Shown here: positions 18,410 to 26,775 of the stretch, piece after piece
How positions within the stretch are numbered: position 1 is the stretch's first letter
Layout: each line of letters starts with the position of its first letter
DNA from: Klebsiella pneumoniae
GTDB lineage: Bacteria > Pseudomonadota > Gammaproteobacteria > Pseudomonadales > Pseudohongiellaceae
Assembly (NCBI GenBank): GCA_945869725.1
Contig: CAMBPO010000020.1
Location: 1-44,014 of the forward strand
Direction of reading: 5' to 3'
DNA length: 44,014 nt
Program-made: the position numbers and the translations under genes
Notes under the pieces: model-generated
What the model was told of the DNA's origin: nothing
Database searches by the model: none
Seen by the model: only the letters and a program-made list of their open reading frames with translations

Positions 18410-19507
18410 ATGCGCGCAGATACTGACGACTTTCACAGTTTGTTTATCAACAATATCCCGCTGTTTGACACACGTGCACCGGCTGAATTCAGTCGCGGAG
18501 CATTTCCCGGCGCAGCAAACCTGCCGTTGATGAGCAACCTAGAGCGCGAACAAGTGGGTACCTGTTATAAGGAGCAAGGGCAGAACGCCGCGATTGAGCT
18601 AGGCCATCAACTTGTTAATGGCGAAACAAAAATCGCAAGGGTGCGTTCATGGACAGACTTTGCTCATCAACACCCGGGTGGATATCTGTATTGTTTTCGT
18701 GGCGGCCTACGTTCACAAATTTGTCAGCAATGGATGAAGGAAGCGGGTTGTGAGTATCCGAGAGTCATCGGTGGTTACAAAGCTATGCGTCGATATCTGC
18801 TGGAGCAGCTGGAGAGAATCTGTGCAAATGGCAAATTGTTAGTGCTGGCCGGTCACACGGGATCTGCAAAAACTGACCTGTTGAACGCAGTGCCTGGCAC
18901 CATTGATCTGGAAGCAATCGCCAACCACAGAGGCAGCGCATTCGGCAAACGTGCAACAGAGCAACCCTCGCAGATAGACTTCGAAAACCGACTGATTATT
19001 GCCATGATTAAACAGGTACACATGGCGCCAGATAAGCCTCTGATTCTGGAGGATGAAAGCCGCCTTATAGGTCGTTGTGCCTTGCCACCGGTTCTACGAG
19101 ATGCGATCGGGCGCTCACCACTCGTGCGACTCAACAGTGATATTGAATCACGAACTCAGCACTCGTGGATAAACTACATTCTGCGCAAATCAACCGAGTG
19201 GCAGTCGGAGCTAGGTGATGAAGCTGCAGGCTTTGAGGCATTTGTTGGTGATCTGCGCGATTCACTAAGGCGTGTTCAAAAACGCCTTGGTGGTGATCGT
19301 TATGCAGAGCTATCGCGTATGCTGGAAAGCGCTATTGAGGCACACCGATTAGGTGACCCATCATTGCACCGAGACTGGATCCGGCGTCTGCTGCAGGATT
19401 ATTACGACCCTATGTATGACTGGCAGTGGCAGCGCCACCAGGGCAGACTGGTATTTCAAGGGCATTACGAAGACGTGCGTAGCTTTCTCCATAATACTCT
19501 GAAGTAG
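18410..19507 (+). CDS. mnmH: tRNA 2-selenouridine synthase
   Basis: Predicted 365-residue MnmH (SelU/YbbB) that replaces sulfur of 2-thiouridine at wobble position 34 of some tRNAs with selenium, through a geranylated intermediate. The N-terminal rhodanese domain includes FDTRAPAEFSRGAFPGAANLP and catalytic C95 in YCFRGGLRSQ. The P-loop GHTGSAKT is at residues 148-155. Length matches the family. It needs selenophosphate from SelD, whose gene ends one base before its ATG. No selA or selB is visible in this window. Confidence 0.96.
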   Translation: MRADTDDFHSLFINNIPLFDTRAPAEFSRGAFPGAANLPLMSNLEREQVGTCYKEQGQNAAIELGHQLVNGETKIARVRSWTDFAHQHPGGYLYCFRGGLRSQICQQWMKEAGCEYPRVIGGYKAMRRYLLEQLERICANGKLLVLAGHTGSAKTDLLNAVPGTIDLEAIANHRGSAFGKRATEQPSQIDFENRLIIAMIKQVHMAPDKPLILEDESRLIGRCALPPVLRDAIGRSPLVRLNSDIESRTQHSWINYILRKSTEWQSELGDEAAGFEAFVGDLRDSLRRVQKRLGGDRYAELSRMLESAIEAHRLGDPSLHRDWIRRLLQDYYDPMYDWQWQRHQGRLVFQGHYEDVRSFLHNTLK

Positions 19508-19520
19508 TTTGGGACGCCCT

Positions 19521-19563
19521 GAAAAAAGTTGAGGCATTCAGCTGTAAACAACTGAACACCTCA
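19521..19563 (-). terminator. Rho-independent terminator of the SMP-30-like gene
   Basis: A 34-base imperfect inverted repeat (19530-19563; outer arms TGAGG/CCTCA, inner arms TTCAG/CTGAA) is followed, in the leftward direction, by AACTTTTTT. This matches a terminator for the leftward gene whose stop is at 19601. Rightward transcripts from mnmH would also meet the hairpin, but without a U-tract. Confidence 0.7.
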
Positions 19564-19600
19564 GCATTTAAATCTGAAGGATCGGTCCGATCAAGCAACA

Positions 19601-20518
19601 TCAATCCAGCGGCAGGAAACCCATCGCGTTATTGTTGTTCATCGGGATCACGATCTGATTCTGAACAGAGTCGTAACAGATCGACGCTGCACTGGGAATG
19701 CCCACCGCAATCACCTCTGCATCTGCCCCGGGAGCAATCCGTGAAATGCTGCCAAAGCGCACGCTGCTGACAATCTTTGTGCCATTGGCCAAGACCACCA
19801 CACCGTCATTGCCACCCTCTGCTGCAAACTCCGTGTTGATGAGTTCGCCTGCTGCATTAAAAGTCATCACGTGGTTGTTGCCAATATTCACGACCACAAC
19901 ATTGCCGTCGTTATCAATAGCCACCCCATTGGGTGACATCAGCGGCGCGCCCTCCAGAAACACCGATGATTGGCCTGTTGCAGTGACCTTGTAAACGCGT
20001 TGCGGATCACGGGTATTGGATGCGTAAACGGTGCCATCTGCTGCTACGGCGATACCGTTGAGGCCATTTGCACCATCAACTGGCCACGCGTCGCCGGGTT
20101 GTCCGGTTGCTAGATCAAACGTGCGCACGTGGTCGATGTCGGCGACATACAATTTGCCGCCTGCAACTGCACTGCCCAGCGGTTGATTGAGGGTCAGACC
20201 GTTGCGATCGTTGCCAATCCACTTGGCGGTATGCACGCTGCCATCAGGATTCAGCAGAGAGACATAACCATCATTTTCCTGCATGTCCTGAGCAACACCG
20301 GCATTCATCGCCAGAATCAGATTTTTTGCAGGATCAAAGGTACAGCTCTCGGCAAATCGTAAACTGCCAAACACTTTGACATTGGATGACATGGGCGTCG
20401 CTTGACCGGCTTCATTGGTCGTGCCCAACGGGTTGCCGGCGGTAAAGGTTCCGGTTTGTGCAACGCTGAACGAACTGACGGCCAGTGCCAGTGCACCAGC
20501 AATGATTCCAATTTTCAT
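19601..20518 (-). CDS. Exported SMP-30/gluconolactonase-like beta-propeller protein
   Basis: Predicted 305-residue protein with a Sec signal peptide (hydrophobic residues 3-17, likely cut after SVA at residue 20). The rest shows propeller repeats with NG-I/V-A-V-D-x-G/D-x-V-Y/V motifs: GLNGIAVAADGTVYASN and SPNGVAIDNDGNVVVVN, as in SMP-30/gluconolactonase/NHL proteins. It may bind metal or be a lactonase, but substrate cannot be inferred. ATG 20518 has AGGAG 8 bases upstream and is preferred to ATG 20524, which is only two bases from it. It is divergent from the LysE-type gene and has its own terminator. Confidence 0.8.
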   Translation of the reverse strand: MKIGIIAGALALAVSSFSVAQTGTFTAGNPLGTTNEAGQATPMSSNVKVFGSLRFAESCTFDPAKNLILAMNAGVAQDMQENDGYVSLLNPDGSVHTAKWIGNDRNGLTLNQPLGSAVAGGKLYVADIDHVRTFDLATGQPGDAWPVDGANGLNGIAVAADGTVYASNTRDPQRVYKVTATGQSSVFLEGAPLMSPNGVAIDNDGNVVVVNIGNNHVMTFNAAGELINTEFAAEGGNDGVVVLANGTKIVSSVRFGSISRIAPGADAEVIAVGIPSAASICYDSVQNQIVIPMNNNNAMGFLPLD

Positions 20519-20675
20519 AAACATTTCTCCTGGGGGGAAACCCCTTTATACTGCCGCGAAGTCTTCAAGCCGACGCAGTTTACCTGAAATCCGATACGCC
20601 ACCACAACAGCCAAGCGGTGAAAATAAGGATTTATACGTTATGTTCCAATCAGCCTAAAACAGTGAGTCACCACC

Positions 20676-21281
20676 ATCAGCATCGAGTTTGCAATCTCCG
20701 TATTTCTGTTTGCCTTGTCCTCCGCGATCACTCCCGGGCCCAATAACGTCATGTTGATGAGCTCTGGCGTTAACTATGGAGTCAGGCGCAGTCTGCCGCT
20801 GGTATTTGGCGTCATGCTGGGATTCCCTGCGATGTTTGTTGCTATAGGCCTGGGGCTGGGCAGCATTTTTCAGCGCTACCCTCTGCTCCATGAAGGAATC
20901 ACCATTGCAGGCGTAACCTATCTGCTTTATCTGGCGTGGAAGATAGCCGGTAGCGGCAAACCCGATCACACCGACACAAAGGCAAGGCCACTGACATTTA
21001 TTCAGGCCGCCTTGTTTCAGTGGGTGAACCCCAAGGCGTGGATTATGGCGGTAGGCGCTATCGCCGCATTCACGACCGCGGGCCCGGACATCAACCAGCA
21101 GGTTGTCAGGATTGCCGGCATTTTTATGATGGCCTCCGTCCCCAGTGCGTGGACCTGGCTATTGTTTGGAGTCGGTTTGCAGAGGTTGTTGGCCGATGAT
21201 CAGCGCCGGCAACGTTTTAACTGGTTTATGGCAGCGCTGCTGGTGTTATCCATTATCCCGGTTGTGCAGGATCTGTTTTGA
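20676..21281 (+). CDS. LysE/RhtB-family exporter, start codon abnormal
   Basis: Predicted about 201-residue inner-membrane exporter of amino acids or related small molecules. Family signature SAITPGPNNVMLMSSGVNYGVRRSLP is followed by about five further hydrophobic segments and WVNPKAWIMAVGA. The homologous N-terminus ISIEFAISVFLFALSSAITPGPNN is open back to a stop at 20664-20666, but contains no ATG, GTG or TTG until the TTG at 20715, which would remove part of the first helix. The codon where Met is expected is ATC (20676). I placed the start there; alternatives are TTG 20715, a one-base frameshift joining GTG 20663, or a decayed gene. Downstream lies a repeat cluster. Confidence 0.75.
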   Translation: MSIEFAISVFLFALSSAITPGPNNVMLMSSGVNYGVRRSLPLVFGVMLGFPAMFVAIGLGLGSIFQRYPLLHEGITIAGVTYLLYLAWKIAGSGKPDHTDTKARPLTFIQAALFQWVNPKAWIMAVGAIAAFTTAGPDINQQVVRIAGIFMMASVPSAWTWLLFGVGLQRLLADDQRRQRFNWFMAALLVLSIIPVVQDLF

Positions 21282-21296
21282 CATCCGTGCCCGCAG

Positions 21297-21422
21297 GCAC
21301 CACGGCGCTGGCAGGACTGGGCCGAAGAACAATTAGCCGCGTGGCGTCAATCTGAAGCTAGTTGCACCGCGGCGCTGGCAGGACTGTGTCGAAGAACAAT
21401 CAGACGCGTAGCGTCGTTCTGA
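21297..21422. repeat. Tandem pair of 59-bp imperfect repeats
   Basis: Copy 1 (21297-21355) and copy 2 (21364-21422) are each 59 bases, start with GCACC(A/G)CGGCGCTGGCAGGACTG and end in TCTGA, separated by eight bases. By eye they differ at about eight or nine positions. Copy 2 contains a small GACGC-GTA-GCGTC hairpin. They fill the gap between two convergent genes and have no coding appearance. Confidence 0.85.
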
Positions 21423-21424
21423 GA

Positions 21425-21449
21425 CCCAGTCCTGCCAGCGCCGTGGTGC
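21425..21449. repeat. Inverted copy of the repeat head (25 bp)
   Basis: These 25 bases are the exact reverse complement of 21297-21321, the first 25 bases of repeat copy 1. They lie directly after copy 2 and could pair with either copy to form a long stem, perhaps acting as a two-way terminator between the LysE-type gene (stop 21281) and the NHL gene (stop 21472). Confidence 0.85.
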
Positions 21450-21471
21450 GCCTCACGATTCCAAGCAGCAA

Positions 21472-22644
21472 TCAATGCTGCGGAAAGTTCTCAGGAACCA
21501 TACGCGGGATAAACTTGGTCAGACCCGTCACCGGACCCACTTCGCCAGCGTAGATATTGCCATCACGGTCGACTGCCACGCCTTCACCCATGGCTCCGAT
21601 GCCACCCATACCGGTTGGGCGCTCCGAGTTATGCTCAGGAATGTAATACCAAACATCACCCGTGCGCGCGCTGCCTATACGCAGGCCTTTGCGCCAGCCC
21701 GGGTTATAGTTCTGGTCGGATTCGGAGTCGATGGCATACAGAACATCGTTTTCGTCGATGTACATGCCACTGATGCGGCTGAACTGATACCAGGTGTCCA
21801 GGTGAGTACCTTCCTGGTCGAATATCTGAATCCGACGGTTGCCGCGGTCAGAAACGAATAATCTGCCCTGCGAGTCCATTGCCAGCGCATGTGGGGATCG
21901 CAGTTGTCCTTCCTCATAACCCCAGGTACCCCAGCTCTTGACAAAGGTGCCGTCCGGCGCAAATTTGGAGATACGGCTGAAAGCACCTTCGCCGGCTTCA
22001 TCAATGAACTGGCCGCCATGGCTTTCAGCAATAAAAATGTGGCCATCCGGCGCGACCAGAACTGCGTTTGGCTCATTCAGGTGAGTTGGCGGATTTCCGG
22101 CTTCACCGGGTGTTCCGATGGTCAGCAACACTTCACCTTGCGGGCTGAACTTGACCACCTGGTGGCCACCTTTAAAGGTATCTGGAGACTGCTCGAGTTC
22201 CTGAGCGTTAGGCGCGCGAGCGTCAGTCACCCAGACGTTGCCTCCCTGGTCCACGGACAGCCCGTGTGGCCAGGTAATCAGGTTGGCACCAAAACTCTGT
22301 ACAACGTTGCCTTGCGGATCAAGTTTAACAATCGGGTCTACGCCTGAACCTGCACAGGAGTTGGCGCCGCAGCGGTCGCCCGCCCACAGATGCACACCAT
22401 CAATGTCGACATGCACACCACTCACTGAGCCCCAGACGCGGTTATCCGGCAGTGTGCCCCAGTTGCGAACAGTCTCGTAGGGGTTAGGCAGGAAGTTTTC
22501 GGGTGGAACATCGGCGTGCTCAGCGGGTGCTGAAGCGCCTCGCTGAGCCATCGCGCTGCCAGAGGCAAGCGCAAACAAAGCACCAGAGAAAACCAAACCG
22601 AGGGTCAGGGCGCGACGGCCATTGCGAACGGCTTTTTTCATCAT
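21472..22644 (-). CDS. Exported NHL-repeat protein, peptidyl-alpha-hydroxyglycine lyase-like
   Basis: Predicted 390-residue protein with a long signal peptide (basic KKAVRNGRR then hydrophobic 12-30, likely cut after AMA at 33). The mature part is an NHL beta-propeller resembling the lyase half of peptidylglycine amidating enzymes: WPHGLSVDQGGNVWVTD, GGHQVVKFSPQGEVLLTIG, LNEPNAVLVAPDGHIFIAE, SPHALAMDSQGRLFVSDRGNRRIQIFD. The PH motifs supply histidines at the places where the lyases bind zinc. Two Cys in CGANSC may pair in the periplasm. In bacteria the actual role of such proteins is mostly unknown. AGAGG lies six bases before the ATG. Confidence 0.82.
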   Translation of the reverse strand: MMKKAVRNGRRALTLGLVFSGALFALASGSAMAQRGASAPAEHADVPPENFLPNPYETVRNWGTLPDNRVWGSVSGVHVDIDGVHLWAGDRCGANSCAGSGVDPIVKLDPQGNVVQSFGANLITWPHGLSVDQGGNVWVTDARAPNAQELEQSPDTFKGGHQVVKFSPQGEVLLTIGTPGEAGNPPTHLNEPNAVLVAPDGHIFIAESHGGQFIDEAGEGAFSRISKFAPDGTFVKSWGTWGYEEGQLRSPHALAMDSQGRLFVSDRGNRRIQIFDQEGTHLDTWYQFSRISGMYIDENDVLYAIDSESDQNYNPGWRKGLRIGSARTGDVWYYIPEHNSERPTGMGGIGAMGEGVAVDRDGNIYAGEVGPVTGLTKFIPRMVPENFPQH

Positions 22645-22856
22645 TACAAACCTCTTTTATTAGGGGCACAGGCATTTAAGACAAGTGCGGCTATGGGGTG
22701 ACTAGCAATTCCATGAAGCCTGGCTGGCAAGCTCGCAGGACGTGCAGAAAATGTACTGAGCGCGATGCCTTGTCAAGATAAACCGGATGACTGGAAATCG
22801 GTAAATGTCGACCCAATATCTGCAGACAAAGACCTTCAGTCACAGGAGCCTCATTG

Positions 22857-23294
22857 ATGAGCGAGAATCTGATCACTCTCAGCTGTCCCCATTGTCACCG
22901 TAAAAACCGGATGCCTGCACAGCGCCTTTCCCAGGACGGGAAATGCGGAGCCTGCAAACAGCCGTTGTTCACAGGCATGCCAGTGCCGTTAAGCAACAGC
23001 AGCTTTTCAGCCCATGCCGGTACGGATTTGCCCTTGGTAGTCGACTTCTGGGCGCCGTGGTGTGCACCCTGCAGACAGTTTGCCCCTGTGTTTGAGGCTG
23101 CTGCCCGTAGCATGGAGCCCGCGGTGCGGCTGGCAAAAGTGAATACGGAAGAGGAGCAGGAGCTTGCTGCGAAGTTTGCGATCCGCAGCATTCCTACATT
23201 GATGATTTTCAGGGCGGGACGCGAGATTGCCCGCGTCTCCGGCGCATTAGCGCCGGAGCAGTTCAGGCAATGGGTCGCACAATCGTTGCGCTAG
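22857..23294 (+). CDS. trxC: Thioredoxin 2 (TrxC), zinc-finger thioredoxin
   Basis: Predicted 145-residue cytoplasmic thioredoxin with an N-terminal zinc-binding extension: C10/C13 (CPHC) and C30/C33 (CGAC), then a thioredoxin fold with the active site WCAPC (C69/C72) and the cis-proline motif SIPTLMIF. TrxC reduces disulfides and is OxyR-induced in E. coli; I see no clear OxyR site here. AGGAG lies 8 bases before ATG 22857, which is preferred to the TTG directly before it. It ends four bases from the convergent dienelactone-hydrolase-like gene. The upstream 212 bases hold no gene. Confidence 0.95.
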   Translation: MSENLITLSCPHCHRKNRMPAQRLSQDGKCGACKQPLFTGMPVPLSNSSFSAHAGTDLPLVVDFWAPWCAPCRQFAPVFEAAARSMEPAVRLAKVNTEEEQELAAKFAIRSIPTLMIFRAGREIARVSGALAPEQFRQWVAQSLR

Positions 23295-23298
23295 ATGC

Positions 23299-24171
23299 TC
23301 AGAGAGCCGTCTCGAAAATTGCCAGCATGCGGCCCCATGCGCGTTCAGCCAACTCTTCGTGATAAATCGGGAAGTCAGGCACACACCATCCGTGCATGGC
23401 TGCGTACACTTCAATCTCCGCCTCAACGCCCGCCGCATCAAATGCCGCGCGCAGCACGTTTTTGCTTTCCGGATCGCGTTCATCATCATTCTGAGCGACG
23501 GCAATCAGCATATGCGCCTTCATATTGGGAATGCCAAGGTGCGGGCTGTCTGCATTAGCGGTATTCAATCCGCCGCCGTGGAATGACCCACCGGCACCGA
23601 TACGATCGGGCAGTGCTGCTGCCGTGCGCATCACAATCGGGCCACCCATGCAGTAACCCATGGTGCCGATCTTGCGAGCGGTATCCACAGATGCTTGCTG
23701 ATCCAGCCAGGCGACAAAGGTACGTGCATCGGTGACGTGAGTTTGAGCATTCAGCGCGCCGGCCATGGGCATGACGATGCTGCGGATGTCCGGATCCTGG
23801 AAGCTTGCTCCGTCAGGAACAACCGGCGACGGGGCGCTGCGATAGAAGGGGTTGACTACCAAAACTGAATACCCAGCTTCGGCCATGCGTTTGCCCATGG
23901 CGCGGAATGCGGGTCGCAGACCAAGAATGTCGGGCCAGATCAACACGGCAGGGTGACTTCCACTGGCCGGGTGCACAAAGTAGCAGTCAGCCACGCCATC
24001 GGGTGTCTGTATGGTGACATCGGTTTCAACCACATCCTGAGCATTGGCAACGGGGGGCAACATCAGTGCCAGCGCGGCACCCGCGCTCAGGGTATTAAAT
24101 TGGCGGCGCGTAAAGTGTGCGCTTTTCTTCAGAAATTCTTGGTCTTCTTCAAACGTATGCTGGTCACACAT
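23299..24171 (-). CDS. Exported dienelactone hydrolase family protein
   Basis: Predicted 290-residue alpha/beta hydrolase of the dienelactone hydrolase family. The catalytic triad is visible as C174 (MGYCMGG), an Asp near 229-230 (AQNDDERDPES) and H260 (AAMHGWCVPD). The N-terminus has an unusual 20-residue lead followed by TRRQFNTLSAGAALALMLPPVANAQ, a good twin-arginine signal peptide ending in ANA. It is therefore expected in the periplasm, not cytoplasm as for aromatic-degradation enzymes. AGGAG lies six bases upstream of the ATG. It follows hrpB on the same strand after 123 bases. Natural substrate is unknown. Confidence 0.9.
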   Translation of the reverse strand: MCDQHTFEEDQEFLKKSAHFTRRQFNTLSAGAALALMLPPVANAQDVVETDVTIQTPDGVADCYFVHPASGSHPAVLIWPDILGLRPAFRAMGKRMAEAGYSVLVVNPFYRSAPSPVVPDGASFQDPDIRSIVMPMAGALNAQTHVTDARTFVAWLDQQASVDTARKIGTMGYCMGGPIVMRTAAALPDRIGAGGSFHGGGLNTANADSPHLGIPNMKAHMLIAVAQNDDERDPESKNVLRAAFDAAGVEAEIEVYAAMHGWCVPDFPIYHEELAERAWGRMLAIFETAL

Positions 24172-24294
24172 GAGATTCTCCTGTTATGTAATTCGATTTG
24201 TATGGAGCTGAATGCTGGCAGTCGGGTCATGCTATCTGAATCGATATGAACGCGCAAAGACTCTGCTGTGCATGTGGGGGTCTTTAACCCGAGT

Positions 24295-26775
24295 TTACTG
24301 CCCGCGAGGTTTTGCCCGCGCGCTGGCCACAGCTTTTAGGGGATCATCTGGCCATGGATGCCTGGGATAACGACCTCGCAGATCCTTGCGCACCTCAAAA
24401 TAGCTGCTCGACCAGAAGCCGGCCAGGTCGCGGGTAATCTGCACGGGCCGCCTCGCTGGCGAGAGCAGATGTATCAGCAGAGGCACACGTCCGTTGACAA
24501 CGGTCGGAGTGTGCGTCTGACCAAACATTTCTTGCAGTTTTACCGCCAGAACCGGCTCGTCACCTGAATAATCAATGCGGATGTCTGAGCCGCTGGGCAC
24601 GCGGAGATGTGTTGGTGCCAGAGCGGGTAACGCCTGCTGCAGTTGCCAGTCCAGACTCTCCAGGAAAAGCTTGGCCAAGGGCAGCCGCTCGATCTGATCC
24701 AGCCGGTGCAGCCCACCCAGATGCGGGGCAAGCCAATGTTCAAGGCTCGTCAGCAATGCCGGCTCTGAAACATCCGGCCATGCCAGACCGCAGGCAGTGG
24801 GGCCTGCGGCCTTATGCAGCAATCGCAGCCGCCCCAGCAGTTGCTGATCGTCGTCAGACCAGGGCAAACCACCGCGGGCTTTTAGTGCGCCAATCAACGC
24901 CCTATTCACCAGCGCTGCGGGCAAACCCGCCGTGCCGTTATTCTGCGACTTGCGTTCCAATACCAGTTCATAATCGCCCAGTGTCAGCAGGCGCGTTTGT
25001 TCTGCGACCAGACGCTCAAGCCGATCATCCCAATACGCGTGTGCCTGCCATTGACGCGTCTGCGGAAAATGTTGTTCAAGCGTGTCACGCCGCACGGCTG
25101 CCCCGGAAAAGATCCGCCCGTTAGTCGCGTGAGCGTCCAGTTCAACAGCAATGATAAATTCTGCTGATGCCAGCGAGCTGTCATCCGGCACACTGAGCTG
25201 GCCGCCGCTGATCAGTTTGAATTGCCCGCCACCCTGAGCCACCGCCAGCCGGTCCGGGTAAGCAACCAGCAGCAGGTGCGCCAGATCGTCGCTGAGGGTT
25301 GGTGAGTGAATCTCCAGTGAGCAGTCAAGGCGCTGCGCCCATTGTCTGGCGGGCTGATGCCATCGATGATTTCGATGTTTATCCGCAGCCCCCATCACCA
25401 CCTGCAGATCGATATCGCTGGCACCGGGTTGTTCCTCCAGCCACGCGGATAACCAGCAGGCAAGGGCAAGCCGCTGCGGGTGGCGTCGGGCATGCTCCAG
25501 CAGCACGGCCAGTCGCGGATGTGTGGGCCAGCGAGCACATTGATTGCCCAGCACGGTCAGCTTTTTCTCGCTGTTGATCAGGCCCAGCATCTGCAGCAAC
25601 TGCCGCCCCGCCAGGACAGCCGCTGCGGGAGGCGGATGAATCCATGTCAGAGAACCGGGTTCAGTGACGCCCCAACGCGTCAGCTCAAACACCAGTTGAG
25701 ACAGGTCGGACTGCAGCATTTCAGGTTCGCGATGCGCCGCCAGTATTGAGTCTTCTGACCAGGCGCGATAACAAAAACCCGCGGCTTCACGGCCAGCTCG
25801 CCCACGCCGCTGGTCAGCGCTGGCGCGATTCACACGCCTTGTCTCCAGTCGGCTGAGACCGGTGCGAGGCTGATACACCGGCACACGCTCGCGCCCGGCA
25901 TCGATGACAATGCGCACTCCCGGAACGGTAACGCTGGACTCTGCAATAGCCGTTGACAAGATAATGCGACGACGACTGTCCGGTGCAGGTCGCAGCACCG
26001 CTTGTTGAGCCGCCAGAGGCATTTGCCCGTGTAAAGGACAAATATCTGCGTCGTCTGCGAGGCTTGAGCGCAACAGTTGTTCCAACCGGCGTATTTCGCT
26101 TTGACCCGGCACAAAAACCAGGATGTGACCTTGGTGAGCGGCCATGGCCTCACGCACTAACCCCGCCAGATGAATCTCCGGATACTCGCGCAGGGGCATC
26201 GAGCGGTAAAAAGTACTCACTGGCCAACTGCGCCCGGGGCAATCGATTAACGGCGTATCCTCACCCAGCACAGACAACAAGGCACGAGTATCCAGTGTCG
26301 CTGACATCACCAGAATTTTCAGGTCCTGGCGAAGCCCGTGCTGCACATCCAGTGCCAGTGCCAGTCCGGTGTCAGCATCAAGGCTGCGCTCATGAAATTC
26401 GTCAAAAATAAGCCCAGCCACACCCGGTAGCTCGGGATCGTCCTGCAGCAACCGTGTCAGGATACCTTGCGTGAGCACTTCAACACGTGTCTCCGGGCTT
26501 ACCCGGGACTCGCCGCGTACGCGGTACCCGACGGTCTGACCCACGGCTTCACCCAGTTGCTCTGCCATAAATGCAGCGGCCAGCCGGGCCGCTACCCGAC
26601 GGGGTTCCAACAGCAACCAGCGTTGGCCACAAGGAGTATTCTCCAGCAATGACAATGGCACCCGTGTGGTTTTGCCGGCACCCGGTTGTGCCACCAACAG
26701 TGCGCGGTTATGCGCCCGCAGAGCGCGCTGGATGTCGGGTAAAACTGCGTCAATCGGCAGCGCTGTCGTGTTCAT
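24295..26775 (-). CDS. hrpB: ATP-dependent helicase HrpB
   Basis: Predicted 826-residue DEAH-box helicase, length normal for HrpB. Motifs in order: QPGAGKTTRVPL (about residues 29-40), LLLEPRRVAARLAA, DEFHERS, VMSATLDT, HGQMP, STAIAESSVTVPGVRIVIDAG and QRRGRAGRE, then the HrpB-specific C-terminal domain ending in a basic tail (RGRYPRHPWPDDPLKA). The biological role of HrpB is not well established; it is probably an RNA helicase. Its start overlaps the upstream GDT1-type gene by four bases, showing translational coupling. Confidence 0.95.
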   Translation of the reverse strand: MNTTALPIDAVLPDIQRALRAHNRALLVAQPGAGKTTRVPLSLLENTPCGQRWLLLEPRRVAARLAAAFMAEQLGEAVGQTVGYRVRGESRVSPETRVEVLTQGILTRLLQDDPELPGVAGLIFDEFHERSLDADTGLALALDVQHGLRQDLKILVMSATLDTRALLSVLGEDTPLIDCPGRSWPVSTFYRSMPLREYPEIHLAGLVREAMAAHQGHILVFVPGQSEIRRLEQLLRSSLADDADICPLHGQMPLAAQQAVLRPAPDSRRRIILSTAIAESSVTVPGVRIVIDAGRERVPVYQPRTGLSRLETRRVNRASADQRRGRAGREAAGFCYRAWSEDSILAAHREPEMLQSDLSQLVFELTRWGVTEPGSLTWIHPPPAAAVLAGRQLLQMLGLINSEKKLTVLGNQCARWPTHPRLAVLLEHARRHPQRLALACWLSAWLEEQPGASDIDLQVVMGAADKHRNHRWHQPARQWAQRLDCSLEIHSPTLSDDLAHLLLVAYPDRLAVAQGGGQFKLISGGQLSVPDDSSLASAEFIIAVELDAHATNGRIFSGAAVRRDTLEQHFPQTRQWQAHAYWDDRLERLVAEQTRLLTLGDYELVLERKSQNNGTAGLPAALVNRALIGALKARGGLPWSDDDQQLLGRLRLLHKAAGPTACGLAWPDVSEPALLTSLEHWLAPHLGGLHRLDQIERLPLAKLFLESLDWQLQQALPALAPTHLRVPSGSDIRIDYSGDEPVLAVKLQEMFGQTHTPTVVNGRVPLLIHLLSPARRPVQITRDLAGFWSSSYFEVRKDLRGRYPRHPWPDDPLKAVASARAKPRGQ

